From the NCBI RefSeq assembly GCF_038751955.1, contig NZ_JBCEXH010000003.1, positions 138,740 through 202,739 of the forward strand: a DNA stretch of 64,000 nt, in the 5' to 3' direction. The stretch is from Methanocalculus natronophilus (GTDB lineage Archaea > Halobacteriota > Methanomicrobia > Methanomicrobiales > Methanocorpusculaceae). The notes under the pieces were generated by a model. The model was not told the DNA's origin. It was given only the letters and a program-made list of their open reading frames with translations, and did not search any database. The position numbers and the translations under genes are program-made. Shown here piece by piece: positions 41,457 to 50,805 of the stretch (position 1 is the stretch's first letter; the number at the start of each line of letters is the position of its first letter).

Positions 41457-42020
41457 TCAAATATCCATAGTAGTAATGCGCGATGACAACATAATGATTG
41501 TGTTTGCAACCGATGCAGGATCAGGGCCAAGAACCCGGATCATGGCTTCTTTGCCAACCCCTCCCCGATCGAGAATAATATCGGGGACTTCGTCTTTGCA
41601 GCAGGAGGCAACCCCCCAGTCCATGGTCTGTATCCCGGCAGGCTCCTTTTCCCGATCAAACCAGCAGATCTCAAAGGTAAGGTCTTTGAGAAGGTCTGCA
41701 AGCGACTCAGAAAACCTGATATTTGCCGCCGCTCGGATCTCAGGATCAAACCTCATCGCTGTCAGCACGATCCGTGCGACATGATCGCTTGCACCAAATG
41801 CACACTCCCCAACTGGATGAACCTTGCCGCGCAGCCTGACAATCCTTCCATCGACGCCAGCGACATCCGCCGGGGCTCTGGCATGGGGCAGGCTGTAGAC
41901 GATGTTGCTGCCGACTTCAGGGATAAGACGGGGATCCATCTTCTCTCTCAATTCAAAAACTGCGTTCTGCAGATCCAAAATGATCCCATCTCTCAATTCA
42001 GAGCTCATACTACCTGTCAT
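41457..42020 (-). CDS. ThiN-domain thiamine-phosphate synthase-like protein
   Basis: 187 residues from ATG 42020, preceded by GGAGGCGAT. The ThiN domain (PF10120 type) is clear: GSNIVYSLPHARAPADVAGV, ANIRFSESLADLLKDLTFEI and DIILDRGGVGKEAMIRVLGP. In ThiDN fusions this domain makes thiamine phosphate; in ThiR it senses it behind an HTH. Neither a ThiD half nor an HTH is present here, so it is either a stand-alone synthase or a sensor. It follows the HD gene by one base. Confidence 0.85.
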   Translation of the reverse strand: MTGSMSSELRDGIILDLQNAVFELREKMDPRLIPEVGSNIVYSLPHARAPADVAGVDGRIVRLRGKVHPVGECAFGASDHVARIVLTAMRFDPEIRAAANIRFSESLADLLKDLTFEICWFDREKEPAGIQTMDWGVASCCKDEVPDIILDRGGVGKEAMIRVLGPDPASVANTIIMLSSRITTMDI

Positions 42021-42021
42021 A

Positions 42022-42558
42022 CTATCGCCTCCAGATCGATGCAACACCCTCTATTGCCCGTGAGATAAACGTGTCGAGGTCAAGCACCGCTTCTATACCA
42101 CGAATCCGATCACGGTCGCACCCGGCAGCAAACCCCTTGTCTTTCATCTTCTTTTTTACCGTCTTTGTGGAGACCCCTGATATATCGCCTCCCTTGACAA
42201 GGGCACATGCAATGATCAGGCCCGATATACTGTCTGCTGCCTGGATGGCAACATCCAGTCCGGTTGTATGATCACTAAAGATGTGGTGGTTGTGCCTCCG
42301 GACAGCATCGGTAATCTCAGATGATACGCCTGCTGCACCAAGCATCTCAGCACCAGCGATGCCATGTTTTTCCATATCCCCGTCTACTTCCTCAAAATCA
42401 ATATCATGCAGAATACCGATCGTCTCCCAGAGCTCCGGGTCTCCATTCAGCTCTGGTGCAACAGAACGGAGAACTGCGCCGGTGGCGACGCAGTGTTCAA
42501 TCAGTGCATCTGATCTGACATGGTCCTTCAGCAGGGCCAGTGCCTCTTCCGGATTCAT
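42022..42558 (-). CDS. HD-domain phosphohydrolase
   Basis: 178 residues. HCVATGAVLRSVAPELNGDP, the HD pair in ETIGILHDIDFEEVDGDMEK, and AVRRHNHHIFSDHT with a conserved terminal Asp (VAIQAADSISGLI) form a complete HD metal site. Such stand-alone archaeal HD proteins hydrolyse nucleotides or phosphates; the substrate is unknown. It starts the minus-strand run that continues into thiN, rps17e and dap genes. Confidence 0.85.
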   Translation of the reverse strand: MNPEEALALLKDHVRSDALIEHCVATGAVLRSVAPELNGDPELWETIGILHDIDFEEVDGDMEKHGIAGAEMLGAAGVSSEITDAVRRHNHHIFSDHTTGLDVAIQAADSISGLIIACALVKGGDISGVSTKTVKKKMKDKGFAAGCDRDRIRGIEAVLDLDTFISRAIEGVASIWRR

Positions 42559-42718
42559 GCTTTGTATAGGAACGCCTGAAGGGATATCTTCTATGGTTTC
42601 TCACGTATGCAATCTCATCTTCAAACGGCTGGCCTGATGACGTTGTGATTCCGGATTGTGGTTCTGCTGGTTTTTTGGTACAAAAAGAGTTAAGCCATTG
42701 CCCCATAGAATAATACTC

Positions 42719-42895
42719 ATGCAAAAATGGCTTACCGATATCATCATTGGCCTCTCCAGTCTTGCCATCTTTCTTATTCTGCTCATCGGGCTTCCTGCGA
42801 TTATGGATCCGGGATATGCCTATCTCGCTGCGCTGATGGGCTTCATCTGTGTCCTTCTTGGAGCAGGATATACTGTTATTGAAAAGACAATTTAA
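42719..42895 (+). CDS. Small two-helix membrane protein
   Basis: 58 residues from ATG 42719 (MQKWLTDIIIGLSSLAIFL). Two helices (about 8-27 and 32-52, YAYLAALMGFICVLLGAGYT). A TTG-started longer version is unlikely. Divergent from the HD gene. No family recognised. Confidence 0.55.
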   Translation: MQKWLTDIIIGLSSLAIFLILLIGLPAIMDPGYAYLAALMGFICVLLGAGYTVIEKTI

Positions 42896-42990
42896 TTATT
42901 TTTTTAAAAAAAATCAGTTGCCAGAGACCAGCCAGAAGGCCGCTCAACTCTTTTCCCGGTGTCTGCATAATTTTGGAGATGGAAAAGAAG

Positions 42991-44088
42991 TCAGGTGTCT
43001 TTTCTATTTCCACCTGCTCTACTGGATCCGGTTTCACCGCTCTTTGTTGTCTCCGGCTGTTTTGGCCCTGGACTGCCGGTTTTCTTACTCTTTTTCGTCT
43101 TGTTTTTTCGATAGTAGTTCAGTGGATGCCTGATCGTCTCACACTGTTTATTCTTCCCGATGCAGATGCCGTGCGTCTTCATGGTTGCACAGGACGGCGT
43201 GGTATACCCCTCAGTATCGTGGCTCGTGATGTGTTCCACCTGGTAGGTGGTGACATCGAGGTTGAAATCGCCGCCTCCTGAGAAGAGGCTGATAATGGCA
43301 GTCATCTCCATGCCGATTGTATGGAGAAATGTTGTCAGGGCAAATCTCCCCGAATGGGTGAGGTATTTCCCCTCACTTGCGGTGGTGTGGAGGTGCCGGA
43401 TGCATGGAGGAAAGCCTGCCTCGTCAATCTCTCCATACTCAATGGCTGCCTTCTCTGCCAGGATGCTGTCAACACGGCTAACTGATTCTGCCAGCTGGCT
43501 GCAGACAGAGTCTGGTATACTGAGCGGGAGCTGGCTTGTGAGAAGCGTCCGAATCCGTTCACGGAGGAGGATATCCTTCTCTTCCACGCTGATCATCACC
43601 ATGCCATTGAAGAGATCGCGGTTCACAAGCCTGAACTGGTCTCCGGAAATCCCGGATGCAAGCTCAATATACCTCGTGTAGTCAATATAGTCAGATCCGC
43701 TCCCGGAATATGGGATGCCAAGCTCTTGATAGATCATGCGCCGGACATCCTCGTTGTCTTCTGCCACCTGGAGGAAGTATAACGCTCGTTTTGCCTCGTA
43801 TCGAGCAAGGCTGCCTATACCCGAACGATTGCGGGAGCATGATATCAGGACACGGGCAAGCGCATAGCTTATGATATCCAGGAGGAGATCCGGCTTGTCA
43901 GCCCATGTCTCTTTGTCACGCCCCAGAACAGCCTCTTCAATCCGCTCGACTGCTGCATCCAGAAATATTCTTCCACGGGAAGAGTTCGTGATGGTTTCAA
44001 GTGTGATGCCCTGCTCGGCTATGATCTCACTTGCTTCTTTTAAAAAAGGGTAACGGGCTCGATATAATGGATCAAGCTGTTTTTCCAT
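42991..44088 (-). CDS. priL: DNA primase large subunit PriL
   Basis: 365 residues. The helical N-terminal domain (YRARYPFLKEASEII) is followed by the Fe-S domain with four Cys: PPCIRHL, TPSCATMKTHGIC (two) and KNKQCETIRHPLNYY. It partners PriS in making RNA primers. The last ~35 residues are a basic, repetitive Lys/Thr/Ser/Gly tail (KTKKSKKTGSPGPKQPE) that looks disordered. Start overlaps the pcn stop by one base (TAATG). Confidence 0.95.
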   Translation of the reverse strand: MEKQLDPLYRARYPFLKEASEIIAEQGITLETITNSSRGRIFLDAAVERIEEAVLGRDKETWADKPDLLLDIISYALARVLISCSRNRSGIGSLARYEAKRALYFLQVAEDNEDVRRMIYQELGIPYSGSGSDYIDYTRYIELASGISGDQFRLVNRDLFNGMVMISVEEKDILLRERIRTLLTSQLPLSIPDSVCSQLAESVSRVDSILAEKAAIEYGEIDEAGFPPCIRHLHTTASEGKYLTHSGRFALTTFLHTIGMEMTAIISLFSGGGDFNLDVTTYQVEHITSHDTEGYTTPSCATMKTHGICIGKNKQCETIRHPLNYYRKNKTKKSKKTGSPGPKQPETTKSGETGSSRAGGNRKDT

Positions 44089-44831
44089 TAATCTGCCTCA
44101 ATGCGTGGTGCAAGGAGATATGTGACACGCCCGTTTTCCTGGGCAATGGTGAATATGAACTGAACCGGGTGGTCGATACCAAGCCTGATTTCGACAATAG
44201 CTGCTTTGCTGACAACCTTCCCCATATCCTTGAGATAGTCAAGTGAGAAGAGAGAGCGCGCCTCAGCTGCTTCTGAAAATTCGAGATCGTCCCTGCCGAG
44301 TTCGAGTTTGATATTGTCAGTGTCACCTTCTGCAATCATGGTGAAGACAGGGGTTGTCGGATCCACTTTCAGTGCAATTTTATCTGAGACAACAGCTGCT
44401 GCTTTAATGGCATTGTTCAGTGTGTCTCCTGGGATTTTGAGCACTGCCGGCAGACTCAGGTTTGGAGGATTTGGGTCTTTCCGGATTGTTTTTGTGTCCA
44501 GAAGCGAGATCGAGTACCTGTAGCTTTTGAAGCTTATATGGAGTTTTCTTCCTTCTGCATCAAGTTCCAGATCTATTGGATCGCCTTTCCCGACCATCCC
44601 AAGGATATTCTTCATCTTGGCAATGTCAAGTCCAATCTCAAGTGGTGTTGCGGTATACGACTGGAAAGCGGCTGCATCAAGTTCGAGTGAAACCATTGCC
44701 ACATTGGAGGTGTCGACTGCGCGTGTCTGTATGCCGCTTTCATCGATATGCATACGGCATTCTCCAACCAGAGCCGAAATGACGTCGATTGACTCTCTGA
44801 AGACTTCTGCATCTATAGTTGCTTTTAACAT
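44088..44831 (-). CDS. pcn: DNA polymerase sliding clamp PCNA
   Basis: 247 residues from ATG 44831 (GTG 44834 is not needed). MLKATIDAEVFRESIDVISA, AMVSLELDAAAFQSY, the interdomain region around LLDTKTIRKDPNPPNLSLP and the C-terminal VTYLLAPRIEAD match archaeal PCNA. Trimeric ring that tethers polymerases and other factors. First gene of a pcn-priL pair and divergent from rlmE. Confidence 0.96.
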   Translation of the reverse strand: MLKATIDAEVFRESIDVISALVGECRMHIDESGIQTRAVDTSNVAMVSLELDAAAFQSYTATPLEIGLDIAKMKNILGMVGKGDPIDLELDAEGRKLHISFKSYRYSISLLDTKTIRKDPNPPNLSLPAVLKIPGDTLNNAIKAAAVVSDKIALKVDPTTPVFTMIAEGDTDNIKLELGRDDLEFSEAAEARSLFSLDYLKDMGKVVSKAAIVEIRLGIDHPVQFIFTIAQENGRVTYLLAPRIEAD

Positions 44832-44896
44832 CACAAACCCCTTAACATTTAATTACGAACTAAATACGGATAATTATATTGTTCTATATTCGACAC

Positions 44897-44921
44897 GGTA
44901 GCAGATAAAAAGCTACCTTTT
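44897..44921 (+). promoter_or_regulatory. Hairpin plus T-run upstream of rlmE
   Basis: GGTAGC - 9 bases - GCTACC followed by TTTT, 16-40 bases before ATG 44937 and downstream of a TATA-like ATAATTATATTG (44872-44883). In the transcript it would form a leader hairpin; it could also block read-through between the divergent genes. Confidence 0.35.
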
Positions 44922-44936
44922 GGGAGATATGGTAAA

Positions 44937-45542
44937 ATGGGTTCTCAATGGTCACGTGATCCGGTGTATCGGACAGCAATGGGTGAGGGCTACCGGTCAC
45001 GAGCCTCGTATAAATTAATCGATATTCAGTCCAGATTCGGGATTATCCGCCCGACAGACAATATTATCGATCTTGGTTCTGCTCCTGGCTCCTGGCTTCA
45101 GGTGCTCTGCTCCCAGACAGAAGGGTCAGTTGTGGGGATAGATCTGAATCCTGTTGCGCCTCTTGATGGGGCTGTAACTCTGACAGGAGACTTTTCTGAG
45201 CCTCATATCCTGGACGAGGTCAGGGAAATCATGGATTATGCCAGTGTTGTCACCTGTGATGCATCCCCGAAACTCTCTGGTAATAAGAGCTATGATCAGG
45301 CGCGCATAATCGATCTGAACGAAAAGGCACTTGCGTTTGCATGTGCCATCCTGAAACAGGGCGGAAACTTTGTTGTCAAGACATTCCAGGGTGACATGTT
45401 TCCAGACTTTTTACATGAGGTCAGGAACCATTTCTACTCTGTCAGGGTATACCGGACGAAAGCAACCCGCAGAGGCAGTACTGAGACCTATATAATAGCG
45501 AAGAACTATATTCTGAGAAGAAATGAAACCGGCCCTGATTGA
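44937..45542 (+). CDS. rlmE: 23S rRNA 2'-O-ribose methyltransferase (RlmE/FtsJ family)
   Basis: 201 residues. SYKLIDIQSRFGIIRPTDNI, SAM motif IIDLGSAPGSWLQVL, DLNPVAPLDGAVTL, VVTCDASPKLSGNKSYDQ and FVVKTFQGDMF give the K-D-K-E catalytic set of FtsJ/RrmJ. Methylates the ribose of a 23S rRNA A-loop uridine in the bacterial model; archaeal relatives are presumed equivalent. The last 20 bases overlap moaA. Confidence 0.92.
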   Translation: MGSQWSRDPVYRTAMGEGYRSRASYKLIDIQSRFGIIRPTDNIIDLGSAPGSWLQVLCSQTEGSVVGIDLNPVAPLDGAVTLTGDFSEPHILDEVREIMDYASVVTCDASPKLSGNKSYDQARIIDLNEKALAFACAILKQGGNFVVKTFQGDMFPDFLHEVRNHFYSVRVYRTKATRRGSTETYIIAKNYILRRNETGPD

Positions 45543-46407
45543 TCCATATGGCAGACCGGTGACCAATCTCCGGATCTCTCTTACACCATTTTGTAACCTC
45601 AACTGTACTTACTGCCATTCAGAAGGCGAGGAAGATTCAAAAAAACTGATGAGCACGGCAGAAATCCAGCAGATCATCAATGCTGTTACTGCATACCAGA
45701 TCAGGAGCGTCAAGTTCACAGGCGGGGAGCCGACTCTGCGTGATGACCTTGTGGAGATTATTGGATCTGTACCATCACATATCGAATCATCAATGACCAC
45801 AAACGGCACACTTCTTGCCGATTATGCCCATGAACTGAAGGATGCAGGGTTAAAACGGGTGAATATCAGCCTGGATACCCTCAGGCCGGATCGGTACCGG
45901 GAGATCACAAAAACCGATAACCTCTCTGATGCCCTCGCCGGAATCGATGCTGCCCTTGATGCCGGACTGACACCGGTCAAACTGAACATGGTTCTCCTGC
46001 AGGATATCAATACCGATGAGGTGGAGGACTTCTTTGATTTTGTACGGGGAAACCGGGATCTTATCCTCCAGATCATTGAACTTATGAACTTCAATGATTG
46101 TCAGTCTCATGCGGATCTGAATGGAATCGAGGACGATATTGCAACCCAGGCAACCGAGATTATCACCAGAAGAATGCACCACCGGAAGAAATACTGTATC
46201 GATGGTGCAGAGGTTGAGGTTGTGCGCCCTCTTCACAATACCGAATTCTGTGCACACTGCAACCGGCTGAGGGTGACTTCAGATGGGAAGCTCAAGCCCT
46301 GTCTTCTCAGACGGGACAACGAGGTGGATATCAGGGGGAAGAGCGGGGAAGAACTGGATGCCTGTATCCGCCATGCTGTCACCCTCCGGCGTCCCTTCAA
46401 TGGCTGA
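45523..46407 (+). CDS. moaA: GTP 3',8-cyclase (molybdenum cofactor protein A)
   Basis: 294 residues. N-terminal radical-SAM triad CNLNCTYC; VKFTGGEPTLR; a C-terminal second Fe-S site with Cys in KKYCIDGAEVEVV, FCAHCNRLRVTS and KPCLLRRD. First step of molybdopterin synthesis from GTP, needed by formylmethanofuran and formate dehydrogenases of methanogens. It lacks the C-terminal GG tail of many MoaA and ends RRPFNG, close to that form. It overlaps rlmE by 20 bases. Confidence 0.93.
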   Translation: MKPALIDPYGRPVTNLRISLTPFCNLNCTYCHSEGEEDSKKLMSTAEIQQIINAVTAYQIRSVKFTGGEPTLRDDLVEIIGSVPSHIESSMTTNGTLLADYAHELKDAGLKRVNISLDTLRPDRYREITKTDNLSDALAGIDAALDAGLTPVKLNMVLLQDINTDEVEDFFDFVRGNRDLILQIIELMNFNDCQSHADLNGIEDDIATQATEIITRRMHHRKKYCIDGAEVEVVRPLHNTEFCAHCNRLRVTSDGKLKPCLLRRDNEVDIRGKSGEELDACIRHAVTLRRPFNG

Positions 46408-46477
46408 TATGGAGATACCGGCACTTATACCTGCCTTCACAGTAACCCTTTTTTCCTGCCCGGCGTAACTATCTCTT

Positions 46478-46987
46478 ATGTTGATGGAAAAAAACGAGTT
46501 TTCACGTGAACTTGATTATCTCTATTCAAAATCACTGGTCCTTGAATCCATATCAGATTTTCATCCGGTTTTGTGGTTCCACTGGATGGACGCCATTGCC
46601 CATATCGACTATACACTCTCTATTGCGGCATTCAGCTATGAATCCCCCCGCTCCCTGATGGCTGCGGAATATATGAGATGGAGGGTAGATGAAGAGAAGC
46701 TGGGTGATCGACCCCTCTTTAAACCTTTTATAAACTGGCTGAAATCAGAGCATCCGGATACCTATGCCAGGCTCCCGGCACTCTGGCAGGGCATCTACTC
46801 TGATGATGACCCCGCCCAGTACCGGAGCTTCCGGATTGTGCTTGATCCGGGTACCACAAAGCCCATGCCTGCGACCTTCTTCCATAGCATGATCGATGAA
46901 TTCTTCAAAAAGGACCTGATAAAGAGTATCTATACCGGCGCATCGCTCTCCAGGCTTTTTGAAACCTTTAAAGCGAACCACCAGTGA
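46478..46987 (+). CDS. Hypothetical cytoplasmic protein
   Basis: 169 residues (ATG 46478; ATG 46484 also possible). Soluble, mixed: SDFHPVLWFHWMDAIAHIDY, RSLMAAEYMRWRVDEEKLG, LFKPFINWLKSEHPDTYARL. Trp-, Tyr- and His-rich, without any metal or nucleotide motif I know. It overlaps the long frame of the M20 peptidase but not its likely start (14 bases apart), so the two may be cotranscribed. Confidence 0.7.
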   Translation: MLMEKNEFSRELDYLYSKSLVLESISDFHPVLWFHWMDAIAHIDYTLSIAAFSYESPRSLMAAEYMRWRVDEEKLGDRPLFKPFINWLKSEHPDTYARLPALWQGIYSDDDPAQYRSFRIVLDPGTTKPMPATFFHSMIDEFFKKDLIKSIYTGASLSRLFETFKANHQ

Positions 46988-47000
46988 ATGGATGCATACC

Positions 47001-48194
47001 ATGGATCCGGTCAGGATTTGTTCGGACTTAATCAAAATCAATAGTGACAACCCTCCGGGAGTCACAACAGACGTCATCGAATATATCAGTACTATCCTGG
47101 ACTCCCTCGGGATAGCAACAGATATTATCGAGCATGCTCCTGGCAAATCCAATCTTATTACCCGAAGCCAGGGCCATCCGCTCCTCTTCTGCGGCCATGT
47201 CGATGTGGTGCCTGCCCTGGATGACGGATGGAGCCACCCGCCATACTCTGGTACTATTGATGAGTCATATGTCTGGGGCAGGGGTGCAACAGACATGAAG
47301 GGTGGATGCGCCTCTATTCTCTCTGCTCTTGCCTCTCTTGTTGATGAGGGGATCGACCCACAGGTCAGTCTTGCCTTTGTCTGTGATGAGGAGGTGGGCG
47401 GCCCGCACGGGATCCATCATCTCCTCCAGAAAGAACTGATCCTGCCCTCTGACTGCATTGTTGCAGAACCCACCCCTGCAACTGCCCCCTGTATCGGGCA
47501 GAAAGGGTTGTGCAGGTTTACCATGGAATTTACCGGCACACCCGGCCATAGTTCACTCTACCCCTGTGTCGGGGTCAGTGCAGTTATGGAGGCACTGGTA
47601 TATCTGGAGTATATAAAGGAACTTCATGAACGCGAGTACCGGGTTGATCCTTCAATGATGGATATCATCGATCATTCCGAGAACGTGCTTACCGAGGTTT
47701 TTGGCATCCCGGGACTGCGGAATGTCCTGACAAAGATCATGTATAATCCCGGGGTTATTACAGGTGGGGAGAAGGCAAATATTGTGGCACAGAAATGTCT
47801 CCTTGAGGTTGATCTCAGGCTTCCCTGGGGCTGTGACAGCCATGAACTGCTCAAAGAGATCAGATCACGTGCCACCCGGGCAGAGGTTACCCCCTCAAGT
47901 CTCTGGAACCCGTCACTTACTTCGCCTGATGCTCTGATAGTCCGTTCTGTCCAGAAGCAGATCGATCACCTCTATGGCATCCAGTCAAAACCGATTGTCC
48001 AGTGGGCGGCAAGCGATGCACGCGAGCTTCGAAAACGGGGGTTCCAGGTGGTTGAATATGGCCCTGGCGATATCCGGACCCTCCACGCAATCGATGAACG
48101 GGTTTCCCATGAAGATCTCAACAATGCTGCTGATATATATAAAGGCGTGATCCTCTCGTACCAGGATGGAAACCAGAATTTAGGCGGGCAATAA
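47001..48194 (+). CDS. M20-family metallopeptidase (ArgE/DapE/CPG2-like)
   Basis: 397 residues from ATG 47001. Metal ligands: LLFCGHVDVVPALDDG (His, Asp), YVWGRGATDMKGGCAS (Asp), CDEEVGGPHG (Glu-Glu catalytic base and ligand), CIVAEPTPA (acidic ligand), plus the dimerisation-domain FTGTPGHSSLYP and final HAIDERVSHEDL (His). Two Zn expected. Could be succinyl-diaminopimelate desuccinylase, acetylornithine deacetylase or a dipeptidase; the sequence alone does not decide. Confidence 0.9.
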   Translation: MDPVRICSDLIKINSDNPPGVTTDVIEYISTILDSLGIATDIIEHAPGKSNLITRSQGHPLLFCGHVDVVPALDDGWSHPPYSGTIDESYVWGRGATDMKGGCASILSALASLVDEGIDPQVSLAFVCDEEVGGPHGIHHLLQKELILPSDCIVAEPTPATAPCIGQKGLCRFTMEFTGTPGHSSLYPCVGVSAVMEALVYLEYIKELHEREYRVDPSMMDIIDHSENVLTEVFGIPGLRNVLTKIMYNPGVITGGEKANIVAQKCLLEVDLRLPWGCDSHELLKEIRSRATRAEVTPSSLWNPSLTSPDALIVRSVQKQIDHLYGIQSKPIVQWAASDARELRKRGFQVVEYGPGDIRTLHAIDERVSHEDLNNAADIYKGVILSYQDGNQNLGGQ

Positions 48195-48266
48195 GCAGAT
48201 CCGGTATCATTGATGGAAGAGAGAAAAAAAGGATGAGCTTTTTCTGCTCTCAGGATACCTCAACCT

Positions 48267-48275
48267 CTTATATAC
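48267..48275 (+). promoter_or_regulatory. TATA box of lipoprotein gene, leaderless
   Basis: CTTATATAC lies about 27 bases before ATG 48298, so transcription should start at the start codon. Confidence 0.55.
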
Positions 48276-48297
48276 TTTGAATGGCTATTGTAACGTA

Positions 48298-48954
48298 ATG
48301 CATGTCAGGAATGGAAGGTACCTGCTCATTGCCTGCCTTCTCATGGTCCTTGTCGGAGGATGCACCGCGCCTCCCCCAGGTGTTGCTGATCCGCCAGTGG
48401 CAACACCTGATGAAACCCCGGCAACCCCGGTTGCCACACCTGTTCCAACAGCTGAGCCTGTCTATGATCCTTCAGTCGTCGTACCGGCAACGCCGTTCCC
48501 TGTATCAACCCCTCCTCCGACACCGCGTCCAACTCCAGCGCCGGTTGAAACGCCGGTTCCGGTTCCCCGGTATACAGAGATATACTCCCAGCTTATCACG
48601 TTCCGCTACCAGGATGTCGCAGTGGTTGTTGATCTCCCACACCCTCCGCTTGTCATCACAACCGAGATCTCTGCACCGACTGTCCGGCGGACGATTGTTG
48701 GAACCAGCCAGTTCGGGAAGAAAAAAGAGTTCACCGCTGTTGTCAACAGGATCTCAGAGGCTTCCTGGTATGAATGTGTGGTCCGTGATGCGGATACCGG
48801 AGCAGTTATTGCCCGTGATGGATTTGGCAGGGGATATCCTCACCATGAGAAGATAGAGATAACTATCAGGAGGTGGGGGCAATACCATGTCACCTTCAGC
48901 GGTAATTACCTGACAGCAGATATCCGCATGAAGATGCCCATGATCACAGAATAG
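48298..48954 (+). CDS. Pro/Thr-rich lipoprotein
   Basis: 218 residues. Signal sequence with lipobox LVGGC (YLLIACLLMVLVGGCTAPPP). A ~65-residue linker of Pro, Thr, Ala and Val follows (repeats like ATPVATPVPT, PTPRPTPAPVETPVPVP), then a ~120-residue beta domain (SQLITFRYQDVAVVVDLPHP...IRRWGQYHVTFSG). A typical surface protein on a stalk, probably O-glycosylated. Function unknown. Confidence 0.75.
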   Translation: MHVRNGRYLLIACLLMVLVGGCTAPPPGVADPPVATPDETPATPVATPVPTAEPVYDPSVVVPATPFPVSTPPPTPRPTPAPVETPVPVPRYTEIYSQLITFRYQDVAVVVDLPHPPLVITTEISAPTVRRTIVGTSQFGKKKEFTAVVNRISEASWYECVVRDADTGAVIARDGFGRGYPHHEKIEITIRRWGQYHVTFSGNYLTADIRMKMPMITE

Positions 48955-49091
48955 AGCAACTGCTTTCAGGATGCAGAATAAAAAAAGAGTTGCAGGTTAA
49001 GAAGAGAAGCAGCAAAAGTGGGTTGCCTGCAAATCTCTTCAGGCAACCATTCTGAGTATGCTATAAAAATACTCTTCAGATGACACGTCTG

Positions 49092-50609
49092 TTATTCTGC
49101 GGGTTCGTTCTCACTCTCTTCTTCTCCGCTCCTGATTGGTTTCATCGATGGGAAGAGGATCACTTCCTTAATTGAATTCTGCCCTGTTGCAAGCATCACC
49201 AGCCGATCAATACCGATACCGACTCCGCCAGTCGGAGGCATTCCATAGCCGAGTGCGTTGATGAAGTCATAATCGATCATCTGCGCTTCAAGGTCACCCT
49301 GCCTGCGCTTTGCGTCCTGCTCCTCGAAACGACTTTTCTGATCAAGGGGATCATTTAGTTCTGAGAAGCCGTTTGCAAGTTCCATCCCGGCAACAAAGAG
49401 TTCGAACCGTTCGGTATATCCGGGCTTTGAACGGTGCTTCTTGGCAAGCGGTGAGTTCTCAATCGGGAAGTCATAGATAAAAGTCGGCTGGATGAGGGTT
49501 GGTTCGACGAAATGTTCGAAGAAGAGTGCAAGATACTCGCCCCTGGCTGCTGCCTTCTCACGCCCTTCGATCATCTCCTGGTCAGCGAACCGTCTGAGTT
49601 CCTCAGGAGAGGCGGAATTGACATCTATCCCTGTAGCATCAAGGACAGACTGTTCCATTGAGACCCGTTTCCAGGGTGGTGCAAAATTGATGGCCTTCTC
49701 CTCATACAAGACCTCATAGCTGCCTGCAGCTCCCCTCACCAGTTCAGATACAAGCTCCTCGGTGAGATTCATCATATCATGGTAATCTGCATAGGCAGCG
49801 TAGATCTCAATCATGGTGAACTCAGGATTGTGGTGGGTATCGATATCCTCGTTCCTGAAGTTCTTTGATATTTCAAAGACCTTCTCAAATCCGCCGACAA
49901 TTAACCGTTTCAGGTAGAGTTCAGGTGCGATCCTGAGGTAGAGTTTCTGTTCAAGGTAATTGTGGTACGTGGTGAAGGGGCGTGCATTCGCTCCACCATA
50001 CACCGGCTGAATCGTCGGGGTTTCACATTCCATGTACCCTTTCTCATCGAGAACTGATCTGAGGCTGCTGATGATCCTGCTGCGGGTTTTGAAGATCTCC
50101 CGTGCCTCCTGGTTTCCGATGAGATCAAGGTAGCGCTGCCTGTACCTGGTCTCAACTTTTGTCAGCCCATGGTATTTTTCCGGCAGCTGGCAGACCGATT
50201 TTGCAAGAAGGGTGATCTCGTCTGCCCAGATGCTTATCTCGCCCACTTTTGTCCGAAATACGTGGCCTGTCACACCAACGATATCACCGGCATCGATATT
50301 TTTCGAGAAGAAGGTATATGCCTCATCACCGAGGTCATTTTTCCGGATATAAAGCTGTATTTTTCCGCTTTCATCTCCAAGATCGGCAAATGTAGTTTTG
50401 CCGTGCGATCGTTTCGTGTAGAGTCTTCCAGCGGCGGTTACGACCTCTTCGCTCTTCTCATGTGATATCTCAGAAAACCGCGAGAGGATCTGATCTGCGG
50501 TATGTGTCCTTGAAAAAGTCCAGGGGTATGCCAGAACACCGTCTGCTTGCAGCTCCTCTAGTTTCTGCACTTTCAACTCGTCAAAATTCAGGCCGGGTAT
50601 TTCATTCAT
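49092..50609 (-). CDS. lysS: Lysyl-tRNA synthetase, class II
   Basis: 505 residues. OB-fold anticodon-binding domain (about 60-150, AAGRLYTKRSHGKTTFADLG), class II motif 1 (FKTRSRIISSLRSVLDEKGY), motif 2 (EISKNFRNEDIDTHHNPEFT) and motif 3 (GGVGIGIDRLVMLATGQ). Charges tRNA-Lys. Many methanogens use the unrelated class I enzyme; this one is bacterial/eukaryal type. Confidence 0.96.
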   Translation of the reverse strand: MNEIPGLNFDELKVQKLEELQADGVLAYPWTFSRTHTADQILSRFSEISHEKSEEVVTAAGRLYTKRSHGKTTFADLGDESGKIQLYIRKNDLGDEAYTFFSKNIDAGDIVGVTGHVFRTKVGEISIWADEITLLAKSVCQLPEKYHGLTKVETRYRQRYLDLIGNQEAREIFKTRSRIISSLRSVLDEKGYMECETPTIQPVYGGANARPFTTYHNYLEQKLYLRIAPELYLKRLIVGGFEKVFEISKNFRNEDIDTHHNPEFTMIEIYAAYADYHDMMNLTEELVSELVRGAAGSYEVLYEEKAINFAPPWKRVSMEQSVLDATGIDVNSASPEELRRFADQEMIEGREKAAARGEYLALFFEHFVEPTLIQPTFIYDFPIENSPLAKKHRSKPGYTERFELFVAGMELANGFSELNDPLDQKSRFEEQDAKRRQGDLEAQMIDYDFINALGYGMPPTGGVGIGIDRLVMLATGQNSIKEVILFPSMKPIRSGEEESENEPAE

Positions 50610-50805
50610 ACTATAAGTCCTCTGAATAATTGCTGTTTGGATCGGTTACATCCAGACGTTTTGTCTCTCTTAGAAATTGTCTGGATTCCTATTAAGGGAT
50701 GGGGGTATCCGATCTTTTAGATGATTGGGATTGACTGGTTTTTGGGCAGGCCGGGCTCTCAAGCCGCAGACAAAAAACACTGAAACACCTGGAAAAAGAA
50801 GGAAG

